A DNA stretch of 64,000 nucleotides, from the NCBI GenBank assembly GCA_016841955.1, contig JAENYE010000002.1:1-64000 (forward strand), in the 5' to 3' direction. The translations under genes were made by a program, and so were the position numbers. Numbering within the stretch: the first letter of the stretch is position 1; each line of letters starts with the position of its first letter. Source of the DNA: Methanobacteriota archaeon. GTDB lineage: Archaea > Halobacteriota > Methanomicrobia > Methanomicrobiales > Methanoculleaceae. Below are positions 1 through 8,036 of the stretch, in pieces. The notes beneath the pieces are model-generated. The model was not told where the DNA came from. It ran no database searches and worked only from the letters and a program-made list of their open reading frames with translations.

Positions 1-828
<828 letters not shown>

Positions 829-854
829 AATATCCCCGTGGCGATTAACCGGCA

Positions 855-880
855 CATTATATTTAAATATTATTATAAAA
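855..880 (-). promoter_or_regulatory. TATA-rich promoter of the PKD surface protein
   Basis: An AT-only stretch in otherwise GC-rich DNA, containing TTTAAATA on the minus strand at 862-869. It lies about 35 bases upstream of the ATG at 828, which fits an archaeal TATA box with a short leader. Confidence 0.6.
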
Positions 881-1120
881 GTGCGACATGCCTGGTTGCA
901 CCCGGATGGATCTCCGGGAAGATCCCGGGAAGCTCGAAGTCCGAGCAGGCTCGTGATACGCCGGATCGCTCCGGGGGTACCCTCGCAGAGTCACGGCGAA
1001 GGGTCGCCCCGGCCGTGCTCTCCGGGGGATTCTGCTGCGGAAAGGGTGCGGTGCAGGAGAAGGGCTTTTGGGTACCGATCCTGTGCCGGACGGACGACGT
1101 TGCGTCCCCTTACCCGTACG

Positions 1121-1309
1121 TCACATCTGCGCAATCGCCGGATCGTCGAACGGAATGCCGCCCGGACCCTCGGAACACGCCAGCATCCCGACGATGAGGA
1201 AGATGAGGAGCGCAGGGACGCCGAGCCGCTCTGAGAACCTGTTTGCAACGATACTTCTCGGGAAGAGCAACGCTATGCCGACAGGCATGTGTTCGAGGGT
1301 GAGAATCAT
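1121..1309 (-). pseudogene. N-terminal stump of a CPA-type K+/H+ antiporter
   Basis: About 62 codons from an ATG at 1309 read like the start of a NhaP2/CvrA-type potassium-proton antiporter: a first membrane helix, then [19 protein letters not shown] and the family signature [16 protein letters not shown]. Directly after that signature the frame meets a TGA at 1121-1123. The roughly 350 or more residues that should follow are absent in all frames toward position 840. This looks like a gene cut by deletion. The stump could in theory be translated but cannot form a transporter. Confidence 0.75.
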
Positions 1310-1503
1310 CTGTGGATACTCTTCCAGGCCCATCGGCAGCAGCACCGCCTGCAGCCCGTCGGCGGCGGACCGGACGGTCCACTTCCCCATCCGTGCCGGT
1401 ATCCCGGCAGAACGGGTGCAAAGGCCACCGGAGACGTCGGTCTCGCGCCTCCGACGCATTTCGCGGCATTAATTATAGTTGCCGTTGAAACACGTCACTC
1501 AGG

Positions 1504-2589
1504 ATGACAGACGCTCCAGCTCTCCCCCGGTCCGCGATCAGCGTGCTCCTGCTGACGGCAGTGGTATTCCTCATCATCGGGATCCAGGCGATCTCGTATA
1601 TCATTACCATCATCGTCGTATCGTTGATCCTCGCCATGATCGTCTATCCCGCGACAAAAGCGCTCCGGTCGAGGGGTCTGCCGGAGATCGCCGCCGTCGG
1701 TGTGGTCGCCGTCATCGCCTGCCTTGCAGTCCTGCTGATCTGCTATCTCGTCTTCTTCTCGTTCGAAAACCTGATCTCGGCCCTCCCCCTCTACCAGCAG
1801 GAGTTGACCGCCAGGCTATCGGAGCTCCTCGCCATCCTGGACAGGTACGGGATCGATACGGGCTCGTTCTCCCCTTCTTCGGTTAACCTGCAGGGGTTTG
1901 CGGGATTCCTCTCTTCGTCCGCCGTAAGCCTCGCAGATCTCCTCCTCTACCTCTTCTTCATAGCAGTAACGACGATCTTCACGCTCCTTGAGGCACCGCG
2001 GATGCCTGAGCGCATACGGAAGGTGACGAACAGACCCGAGAGTGTCGAGGCGTTCTCCCGCATGAGCAGGTTCCTGATCGACTTCGTCATCGTCAGGACC
2101 GAGGCAAACCTCGTCCACGGCTTCCTCTTCGGCGCGGTCCTCGGGGTCATGGGGGTGCATGCAGCCGCACTCTGGGGAGTGCTGACGTTCCTGCTTGCTT
2201 ACATACCCTACATCGGCCTGATCGTTGCAGCACTCCCGGCGATCTTCTTTGCCTGGCTGCAGTTCGGGTTCTGGGGTGCGTTCACGGTGATTGCAGCCGT
2301 CGCCGTTTTAAACGCGCTTGTGGAGAACCCGATCTTTGCGCACTTCGCATCGAGGCGCTTCGATATCCCCGCCCTCGTGGTCATTCTCTCGGTCATCTTC
2401 TGGGGATGGGCTCTCGGCGTTGCCGGGATGATCTTCGCCGTTCCGCTCACCCTCGTCGTCCTGATGATCGCCCAGTTCAGCGACGACTGGGCATGGATAA
2501 ACACGATCCTGGGTGTCGACCACCTCTTTACGGGAGAGAGAACGCCTTCGGCGGAGAACAGGGAAGCCGACGCGCCAACGGTGAGGTAA
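1504..2589 (+). CDS. AI-2E family transporter (permease)
   Basis: A 361-residue polytopic membrane protein of the AI-2E transporter family (Pfam PF01594 type). Two hydrophobic helices lie at about 12-50 and a third near 65-85. A soluble stretch follows at about 90-125, then further helices at about 135-160 and 205-330, including the family's glycine- and proline-rich C-terminal region (LAYIPYIGLIVAALPAI, FWGWALGVAGMIFAVPLTL). Length is usual for the family. Substrates in archaea are not established; bacterial relatives include AI-2 exporters and Na+/H+ antiporters. It stands alone behind an AT-rich stretch at about 1468-1480. The C-terminal 25 residues are polar and variable. Confidence 0.9.
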   Translation: MTDAPALPRSAISVLLLTAVVFLIIGIQAISYIITIIVVSLILAMIVYPATKALRSRGLPEIAAVGVVAVIACLAVLLICYLVFFSFENLISALPLYQQELTARLSELLAILDRYGIDTGSFSPSSVNLQGFAGFLSSSAVSLADLLLYLFFIAVTTIFTLLEAPRMPERIRKVTNRPESVEAFSRMSRFLIDFVIVRTEANLVHGFLFGAVLGVMGVHAAALWGVLTFLLAYIPYIGLIVAALPAIFFAWLQFGFWGAFTVIAAVAVLNALVENPIFAHFASRRFDIPALVVILSVIFWGWALGVAGMIFAVPLTLVVLMIAQFSDDWAWINTILGVDHLFTGERTPSAENREADAPTVR

Positions 2590-2722
2590 GAAGGACTGCC
2601 CGCGTGCCGGCCGGGTGCTGTTCCTGCTGATGCCCGTAACCCGGCATCTCCCGGTTTTCGTGGCGCTGCCATGCCGGAAGATTGATATCCTCTTTGGGCA
2701 TGTTCTTTTCCGGGAACAGAAA

Positions 2723-2986
2723 ATGCTGCACACACGTGAGCTCGTCAAAAAGATCTGGGACGCACAGGGCTACGGAAATCTCGCCGTCTGGGAGGATGGA
2801 ACTGCCGCCGTCATCGCCCCGGGCGAGAACCCGGAAAAAGGCGGAAAAGCGCCGCTCGCGATCTTCAAGCCCATCCCTCTCGTGGCGGGTTTTTCACTGC
2901 TGGACTTTGCCACCCACGACACCGCTCTGCTGGAGCATATCGAGACGACGATCCGGGAGGCCGGCGGCGAGATCGAGCGGGACTGA
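2723..2986 (+). CDS. Small conserved-looking protein of unknown function, 87 aa
   Basis: I do not recognise this family. The ATG at 2723 was chosen because sequence before it in the same frame looks non-coding, while after it the codon use is typical of the neighbourhood. The product is a soluble mixed alpha/beta protein: an amphipathic N-terminal helix (HTRELVKKIWDAQG), a strand-rich middle (NLAVWEDGTAAVIAPG), a basic central patch and an acidic C-terminus. No cysteines, membrane segments or metal motifs are visible. It follows the permease by 133 bases and probably has its own promoter. Confidence 0.65.
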   Translation: MLHTRELVKKIWDAQGYGNLAVWEDGTAAVIAPGENPEKGGKAPLAIFKPIPLVAGFSLLDFATHDTALLEHIETTIREAGGEIERD

Positions 2987-3141
2987 CGGGGTCTCAGCGT
3001 TCGGGGCGGGCGCCTGCGGTATAAGGCGCACTGACCGGCAACCCGTATACGGCGGTGCAGTGCCGACAAGGGGTCCCGGGCAGCATGCCCCGGCAGCAAC
3101 GGCCGAAAAAAAGAGATCTTTTCGAGCGGTTCGAGGGAGAA

Positions 3142-3543
3142 TTACTCGGTCGTCTTCCCGTCGAAGTGCTCTTCCCGGGCCATGGCCTCCTCGCGGGTCT
3201 TGCGCACGACACCGTCCTGGTGCTCCGGCGGGGAGTAGATCGTGTAGAGCTTGAGGTCGGCGGTCTTTGACGTGTTCAGCACGTTGTGTTTCGCGCCGCT
3301 CGGCACGATCACGGCGCTGCCGTCCTTAACGGCGTGCTCCACGTCATCGATCACGACGGCCCCTTCCCCTTCCTCGAACCGGAAGAACTGGTCGACATCG
3401 TCGTGCACTTCCTCGCCGATCTCCTCGCCGGGCTTCAGGCGCATCAGCACGAGCTGGCTGAATTTTCCCGTATAGAGGACCCTGCGGAAATCGGTGTTCT
3501 TTACCGTCTCAGTCTCGATATCGGTTACAAATCCTTTCTTCAT
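3142..3543 (-). CDS. Small single-domain cupin protein
   Basis: A 133-residue protein made of one cupin beta-barrel (PF07883 type). Motif 1 is recognisable around residues 38-62 (PGEEIGEEVHDDVDQFFRFEEGEG) and motif 2 around 75-90 (VIVPSGAKHNVLN), with His and Glu residues at the usual metal-ligand places. Such small cupins bind a metal and often act as isomerases, sugar- or stress-related enzymes, so no reaction can be assigned. The start is firm: AGGAGGT lies just ahead of the ATG at 3543. The last 20 residues are a charged tail. A TATA-like GATTAAATACC lies about 70 bases upstream. Confidence 0.88.
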   Translation of the reverse strand: MKKGFVTDIETETVKNTDFRRVLYTGKFSQLVLMRLKPGEEIGEEVHDDVDQFFRFEEGEGAVVIDDVEHAVKDGSAVIVPSGAKHNVLNTSKTADLKLYTIYSPPEHQDGVVRKTREEAMAREEHFDGKTTE

Positions 3544-4032
3544 ACCTACAACCTCCTGACGAACAGGGTTACTCTGGGTTGATAACAGTATGCCAATGTG
3601 GTGACACAGGTATTTAATCGTTAGGCCGTTTCAGGGGGCCCGGTTGCGAAACGACCACGGAGCAACTCCCGGTGGTCATCCCGGCCCCTCTCAGGCAGCA
3701 AAATGCCCATCCCGCGGACGAGAGCCCGGGTTTTCCCGGTGCGGGCAGGTATCGACACCTTCCTGTCTCTTCACCCGGCCGTCATGCTGCCCCCGGCGCC
3801 CCCCTCGCAGGAACGACTTCCCCAAAGGGGAAGGAGTTTGAGCACCGCCAGGTGCGAAGTTTACGGGACCGGCGACTGCGTGGCCGCATATTGGCCTTCC
3901 CTCACGCTAGGGGATGGGCGGCATGGGTACACCGGCCGATATACCTTTGGGCTTGCAGCGACACCGCTCCCTCTGTTACCCGGAACCTTGATGGGCAGGC
4001 GGGAGAGACCTTGAAAAGGACCCGGGACCGCC
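3544..4032. other. Intergenic region without a recognisable gene
   Basis: Open frames here have no coding character. There is a perfect 7-bp hairpin with an AAA loop at 3817-3833 (CTTCCCC / GGGGAAG), and a weak TATA-like stretch (CCGATATACC) near 3936, about 90 bases before the glycosylase gene. I see no RNA gene. Confidence 0.5.
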
Positions 4033-4626
4033 ATGATCCTTCCGCCTGCATTCTACGAACGCGATACCGTGACCGTCGCAAAGGACCTGCTGGGATGCCT
4101 GCTTGTGCACCGTGAGGAGGCAGGAACTACGATGGGCTGGATCGTCGAGGTCGAGGCCTATCTCAGGGGGGACCCGGCGGCCCACTCGTACCGGGGAGAG
4201 ACGAGGAGGAACAGCGTTATGTTCGGCCCGGCAGGCCATGCCTATATCTACCGGATCTACGGCCTGCACACCTGTGTCAATGTCGTGACCGGAACGGAGG
4301 GTGCGGGGGAGGCTGTCCTGATCCGGGCTCTCGAGCCGGCTATCGGGATCGATCTCATGCAGGCGCGGCGGGGAATGAGCGACCGGGTCTCGCTCGCGAG
4401 CGGGCCGGGCAAACTGACGCAGGCGCTCGGGATCACCATGGACCTGAACGCGACTTCCCTTTATGACGGACCCCTCCGGATCCGGTCGCCCGACAGCCTG
4501 CCCGGCCGCCGGCCGGAAGGAATGCCGGGGGAGATCGTGCAGACGACCCGGGTCGGGATCACGAAGGCGGCGGACCTCCCTCTCCGGTTTTACCTGAAGG
4601 GGAGCCGGTACGTCTCGCGGCGGTAA
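4033..4626 (+). CDS. 3-methyladenine DNA glycosylase, AAG/MPG family
   Basis: A 197-residue protein of the mammalian-type alkyladenine DNA glycosylase family (PF02245), the usual length for prokaryotic members. It excises alkylated purines in base excision repair. The catalytic motif VEVEAY is present, with the water-activating Glu at residue 41. The family signatures HSYRGETRRNSVMFGPAGHAY, YIYRIYGLH and GPGKLTQALGI follow in order, including the Tyr that intercalates into the DNA in known structures. The gene ends 9 bases before the convergent gene at 4636. A second alkylation-repair gene, of the AlkD type, lies at 13774. Confidence 0.95.
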   Translation: MILPPAFYERDTVTVAKDLLGCLLVHREEAGTTMGWIVEVEAYLRGDPAAHSYRGETRRNSVMFGPAGHAYIYRIYGLHTCVNVVTGTEGAGEAVLIRALEPAIGIDLMQARRGMSDRVSLASGPGKLTQALGITMDLNATSLYDGPLRIRSPDSLPGRRPEGMPGEIVQTTRVGITKAADLPLRFYLKGSRYVSRR

Positions 4627-4635
4627 AGAGGACCG

Positions 4636-5247
4636 TCAACGGCGGCCCTGATGGCCCGGGAAGGTGCGGTGCCGGATCGTCCTCTCCCCCTCCTCCGCAA
4701 CCCGCCCGCTTATCAGTATGGTATGTTCCTTTACCGGGATCTCCTTCTCCGAGCGTTTCAGGGCCCGTTCCACGACGTACCGCACCCCGCTGCAACAGGG
4801 CACTTCCATGTGAAGGACCGTGATCGACCGGATCGCGTGCTGCGAGAATATCTCCGCGAGTTTCGTGACGTATCCCTCGACATTCGTATCCAGTTTCGGG
4901 TGGAAGAGGATCACGATCTTATCGCGCAGAAAGTCCCGGTAAAAGTCCGCGTATGAAAAGGGAACGCAGTCCCCGGAGATGAGGAGATCCGCGTCGTCGA
5001 AGTACGGGGCTGCGGGGTTCAGGAGCTTCAACTGGATCGGCCATTGCCTGAGTTCCGACTCCGTACGTCCGGCACGCTCCCCCTCCTTGGCCTCCCCTCG
5101 CGGAAGGCTCCTCACGGCGGAGCCCGGAACCCCGCACAGCACCAGGGTGACCACTGCGGACACGACGATGATCAACACGAAAGCAGTTATCCCTGAAACG
5201 ACAAATGCGTAAGATAATGTCCTCCTCCCCGGTCCGCCGCCCTGCAT
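4636..5247 (-). CDS. Membrane-anchored relative of ferredoxin-type proteins, without the 4Fe-4S domain
   Basis: Residues of about 65-190 match the C-terminal region seen behind two 4Fe-4S clusters in a common anaerobe ferredoxin family: WPIQLKLLNPAAPYFDDADL, ISGDCVPFSYADFYRDFL, the KLDT segment and MEVPCCSGVRYVVERALK. Where the ferredoxin cysteines should be, this protein has only one membrane helix at about 17-40 and a short charged linker. The remaining Cys (CVPF and PCC) may still bind a metal or cluster. The first ATG overlaps the divergent gene at 5205 by 43 bases; a GTG near 5183 inside the membrane helix is an alternative start. Function is unknown. Confidence 0.75.
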   Translation of the reverse strand: MQGGGPGRRTLSYAFVVSGITAFVLIIVVSAVVTLVLCGVPGSAVRSLPRGEAKEGERAGRTESELRQWPIQLKLLNPAAPYFDDADLLISGDCVPFSYADFYRDFLRDKIVILFHPKLDTNVEGYVTKLAEIFSQHAIRSITVLHMEVPCCSGVRYVVERALKRSEKEIPVKEHTILISGRVAEEGERTIRHRTFPGHQGRR

Positions 5248-6515
5248 CCTCCTTCGACGTCTTCAACGTCTATTTTGAACAGATCTACGATCCGACGATG
5301 CACGTCGTCTTCGCATTCGACGGCGAGGCCGACGCCGGGGTCATGAGGGAGGCGACGAAGAGGCTGATCGCGTCCGATCCCTACCTCAGGTCCAGGTACG
5401 CGGAGGTCGACGGCCGGCCCGTCTGGGAGGAGGTCCCGGAAGAACTATGGGAGGGAGCGTTCGGCCTCGTCCCGGCAGGGGAGGTTGAGGACCTGCCCCC
5501 GCCGCCGCTCGACGTCCGCTCCGGGCCGCAGGTGCGGGTCGGCCTCTACCGGAGAGAGGAAGGGGATCTCGTCGCCGTCACCTGCCACCACGGCTTCTGC
5601 GACGCCCACGGTGCCCTCACCCTTGCCCGGGACCTCTTTGCGATCTACCGGGGGATCGTGGAGGACCCGGACTTCCGGCCGGTCCCCCGCGTCCCCTACG
5701 ACCGGAGCACGGACCGGATCATTGCACACTACACCGGAGAGGAGCGAACGCAGGCGCTCGCCGGGGAGGAGCCCTTCGTCGACCGGTGGCGCTTCCCGGT
5801 CGAGCGGACCGGAAGGGGGACGCCCCGGATCGCCTGCCGGACGCTCCCGCCTGAGAGGCTCGGGCTCGCAAAAGCGTTCGGCAGACGGCACGGGGCCACG
5901 GTCAACGACGTCCTCATCGGTTCGTTCTTCCTCGCCCTCCTGAAGATCCGGGGCGACCCTTCGGACCGGGGTGCTCCCCGGTCGATCCTGACCTCGGCCG
6001 ACCTGCGCAGGAGGTACCCCGGGCTCCACGGCGAGTGCCCGCTCACGAACCTCTCCATCGCCTACGAGGTCACCCTCTCTGCCGGAGAGGAAGCCCGGCT
6101 CGAGGATATCATCGACCAGGTGGCGGCGATAACGGCCCGCCGCAAGGCAGGAAGCCTCGGCCTCGCGGCCATCCTCTTCTACGAAGAGATCCTGGCAGGC
6201 GGGATGGCGGCGGTGCGGGCGTTCTACGACGAGATGCTCGGGAGGTACCAAACATCCGGCCTGAAAAACCCGGTCCTCTCCAACATAGGAATCCTCGACC
6301 CCGGCGACTACCTGCCTGTCCCGGGGAAGAACGGTGCAGTGCTCGATCTGAGGGATATCCAGCTCATTCCCTGCCTCTCCTGGCCGTACACGTTTCTGAT
6401 GCTGGCCTCCACCTTCCGCGACCGCCTGACGATCACGACGGCCTACGAGGAAGGACCCTACTCGACGGCCGTCATGGAGCGGTTCCTTGAGTACGTGGAC
6501 GAGTATCTCCCGTGA
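5205..6515 (+). CDS. Condensation-domain / alcohol acetyltransferase-like acyltransferase
   Basis: A 436-residue protein with the fold signature of CoA-dependent acyltransferases and NRPS condensation domains. The active-site motif HHGFCDAHG (HHxxxDxxG) is intact at about residues 128-136. A second conserved region follows near 245 (ATVNDVLIGSFFLALL), and the late GLKNPVLSNIG region matches the DFGWG-like part only loosely. It stands alone, with no carrier-protein domain or NRPS modules, like PapA5 or AATase-type stand-alone enzymes that acylate an alcohol or amine. The substrate is not visible from context. The ATG at 5217 is an alternative start; neither has a clear Shine-Dalgarno sequence. 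Confidence 0.8.
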   Translation: MRKIMSSSPVRRPASSFDVFNVYFEQIYDPTMHVVFAFDGEADAGVMREATKRLIASDPYLRSRYAEVDGRPVWEEVPEELWEGAFGLVPAGEVEDLPPPPLDVRSGPQVRVGLYRREEGDLVAVTCHHGFCDAHGALTLARDLFAIYRGIVEDPDFRPVPRVPYDRSTDRIIAHYTGEERTQALAGEEPFVDRWRFPVERTGRGTPRIACRTLPPERLGLAKAFGRRHGATVNDVLIGSFFLALLKIRGDPSDRGAPRSILTSADLRRRYPGLHGECPLTNLSIAYEVTLSAGEEARLEDIIDQVAAITARRKAGSLGLAAILFYEEILAGGMAAVRAFYDEMLGRYQTSGLKNPVLSNIGILDPGDYLPVPGKNGAVLDLRDIQLIPCLSWPYTFLMLASTFRDRLTITTAYEEGPYSTAVMERFLEYVDEYLP

Positions 6516-6675
6516 GGTGTGCTGGAGCGGGGCGGCGTCGAGGGGCGCAGGGTTATCGCACCGGGGAGTGGCGACACGAACGGTTCACGCGATAATTCCG
6601 CGATTCGCCGGGTATCACGGGATTGATACCCAATCTGTCGAAATAAAATAAAAATACTTTTCTTACGGCCGGGTA

Positions 6676-8001
6676 ATGAATAACTGTGGTTTCATGGACT
6701 GTAAGGCGACGCGAGAGGGAAATATCATAGTAGTATCTGCAGTCGGGAGGCTGGACGGATTCGGTGCGGAGAAAATCAACGATCTGCTGCGCTCTTACAT
6801 GCATGAAAACGACAGGGCAGTCGTCGTCGACATGGACGGCGTGGACTTCATGAGCTCGGCGGGACTGCGATTCTTCCAGTCGCTCTATGTGACCATGAAG
6901 GAGCGGAACGGCAGGGTTGCCGTTGCCGGCCTCAGCGAGTACCCCCGCAAGATCTTCTCGATGGGCGGGTTTCTGAGAGTTATCGAGGAGTTTCCCGATC
7001 CCGATACGGCACTCGCGGCTCTCCGGCCGGCCGGTGGCGAGGCGGCCGAGAAGACCGTTGCCTTCACCGAGCGGGGAGGAGAGAGTGCGACCCTGCGCTA
7101 TGCAGGCAGCCTCCGGGCAGCGTATCTCGGGCCGTTCACCGAACAGGATATCACCGCGGTTCCTGCGCCGGTGAACGGATATACGGTCGGCATCGGAGCA
7201 GCCGCCCCGAGTCTCGTAGCAGCCGCCCCGCTCGTCGGAGAGATGCTCGGTATCCGCGGCACCGTCTACACCCTGCCGGCGGACGGAAACCAGACACCGG
7301 ACTACCTCCTTCCCGGGCACCTTGAGGGCGGCGAGATTACGCTCGCGAGCGTTTTTCATGCCGCCCTTGACGGCGGGTTCTCCACTCTCCTCACTATTGC
7401 GGCAGACGGCCCCGAAGGAATCACGGTGCAGGATATCGTCAAGCAAACTGCCGGTTACCTGAGCGGGAACCACTCCGAGTACACCGGCGTCTTTTCGTTC
7501 CTCCTGCGGGGGACCGTCCGGGGCATCTGCAGTGCGGACATCAAATCCTCGCTTCTCGCGGCGCACCGTGCCGCCGCCGACACGCAGAACCGGCAGCCCT
7601 CCGGTGAGGTGCATTCGATGTACTTCGGGAGGAGACCCGGCGCCCTCGTACCCGACGACGTCACCGCCACGCAGATCGAGCCGAGGTACGACGGAGAGAC
7701 TGTCATCGTGTTCGGCTACGCCATCGACCTTGAACGGGCAGGATCGGCGATCGACCCCGCACTCCTCGAACCGCTCTACTACACGCGACCCGGATCTCCG
7801 GCGGCTCCCTTTTTCATCTATGCGACAGGGGCGGTGTACACCGGGGTTCCTTTCGTGGGGCAGGGCGTCCTCGAAGAAGGGATTGCAACCACCCTCGATA
7901 CGGGGGAGTTCGTTGCGCTCCACCACCTCCTCCCCATCTCGAAACTCCGGAACGCCACGGTCGGGATTGCACCGGTCGCCCGGATCGACCGGACCGCCTG
8001 A
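6676..8001 (+). CDS. STAS-domain protein with a large unrecognised C-terminal domain
   Basis: Residues 1-115 are a STAS domain of the anti-sigma-factor-antagonist type, with the loop DMDGVDFMSSAGLRFF holding the Ser that is phosphorylated in RsbV/SpoIIAA-like proteins. Residues of about 125-441 form a second soluble region with several Gly/Ala-rich strands that I do not recognise. The total of 441 residues is about four times the usual length of a partner-switching STAS protein. The phosphatase gene at 8037 follows by 35 bases in the same direction, so the pair is probably one operon and the STAS Ser the phosphatase substrate. An AT-rich promoter lies at about 6640-6665. Confidence 0.85.
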   Translation: MNNCGFMDCKATREGNIIVVSAVGRLDGFGAEKINDLLRSYMHENDRAVVVDMDGVDFMSSAGLRFFQSLYVTMKERNGRVAVAGLSEYPRKIFSMGGFLRVIEEFPDPDTALAALRPAGGEAAEKTVAFTERGGESATLRYAGSLRAAYLGPFTEQDITAVPAPVNGYTVGIGAAAPSLVAAAPLVGEMLGIRGTVYTLPADGNQTPDYLLPGHLEGGEITLASVFHAALDGGFSTLLTIAADGPEGITVQDIVKQTAGYLSGNHSEYTGVFSFLLRGTVRGICSADIKSSLLAAHRAAADTQNRQPSGEVHSMYFGRRPGALVPDDVTATQIEPRYDGETVIVFGYAIDLERAGSAIDPALLEPLYYTRPGSPAAPFFIYATGAVYTGVPFVGQGVLEEGIATTLDTGEFVALHHLLPISKLRNATVGIAPVARIDRTA

Positions 8002-8036
8002 CACGGCAGGGGCGGTTACGCACCGGGTGAGAGGCG

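Noticed and set aside
838-1472. Several overlapping open frames of 80-135 codons on both strands
   Set aside because: They are Arg/Pro/Ser-rich by-products of high GC, apart from the short antiporter-like stretch, which is listed as a pseudogene.
3644-4115. Plus-strand open frames before the DNA glycosylase gene
   Set aside because: Composition is Arg/Pro-rich without any domain, and two frames overlap each other and the real gene start.
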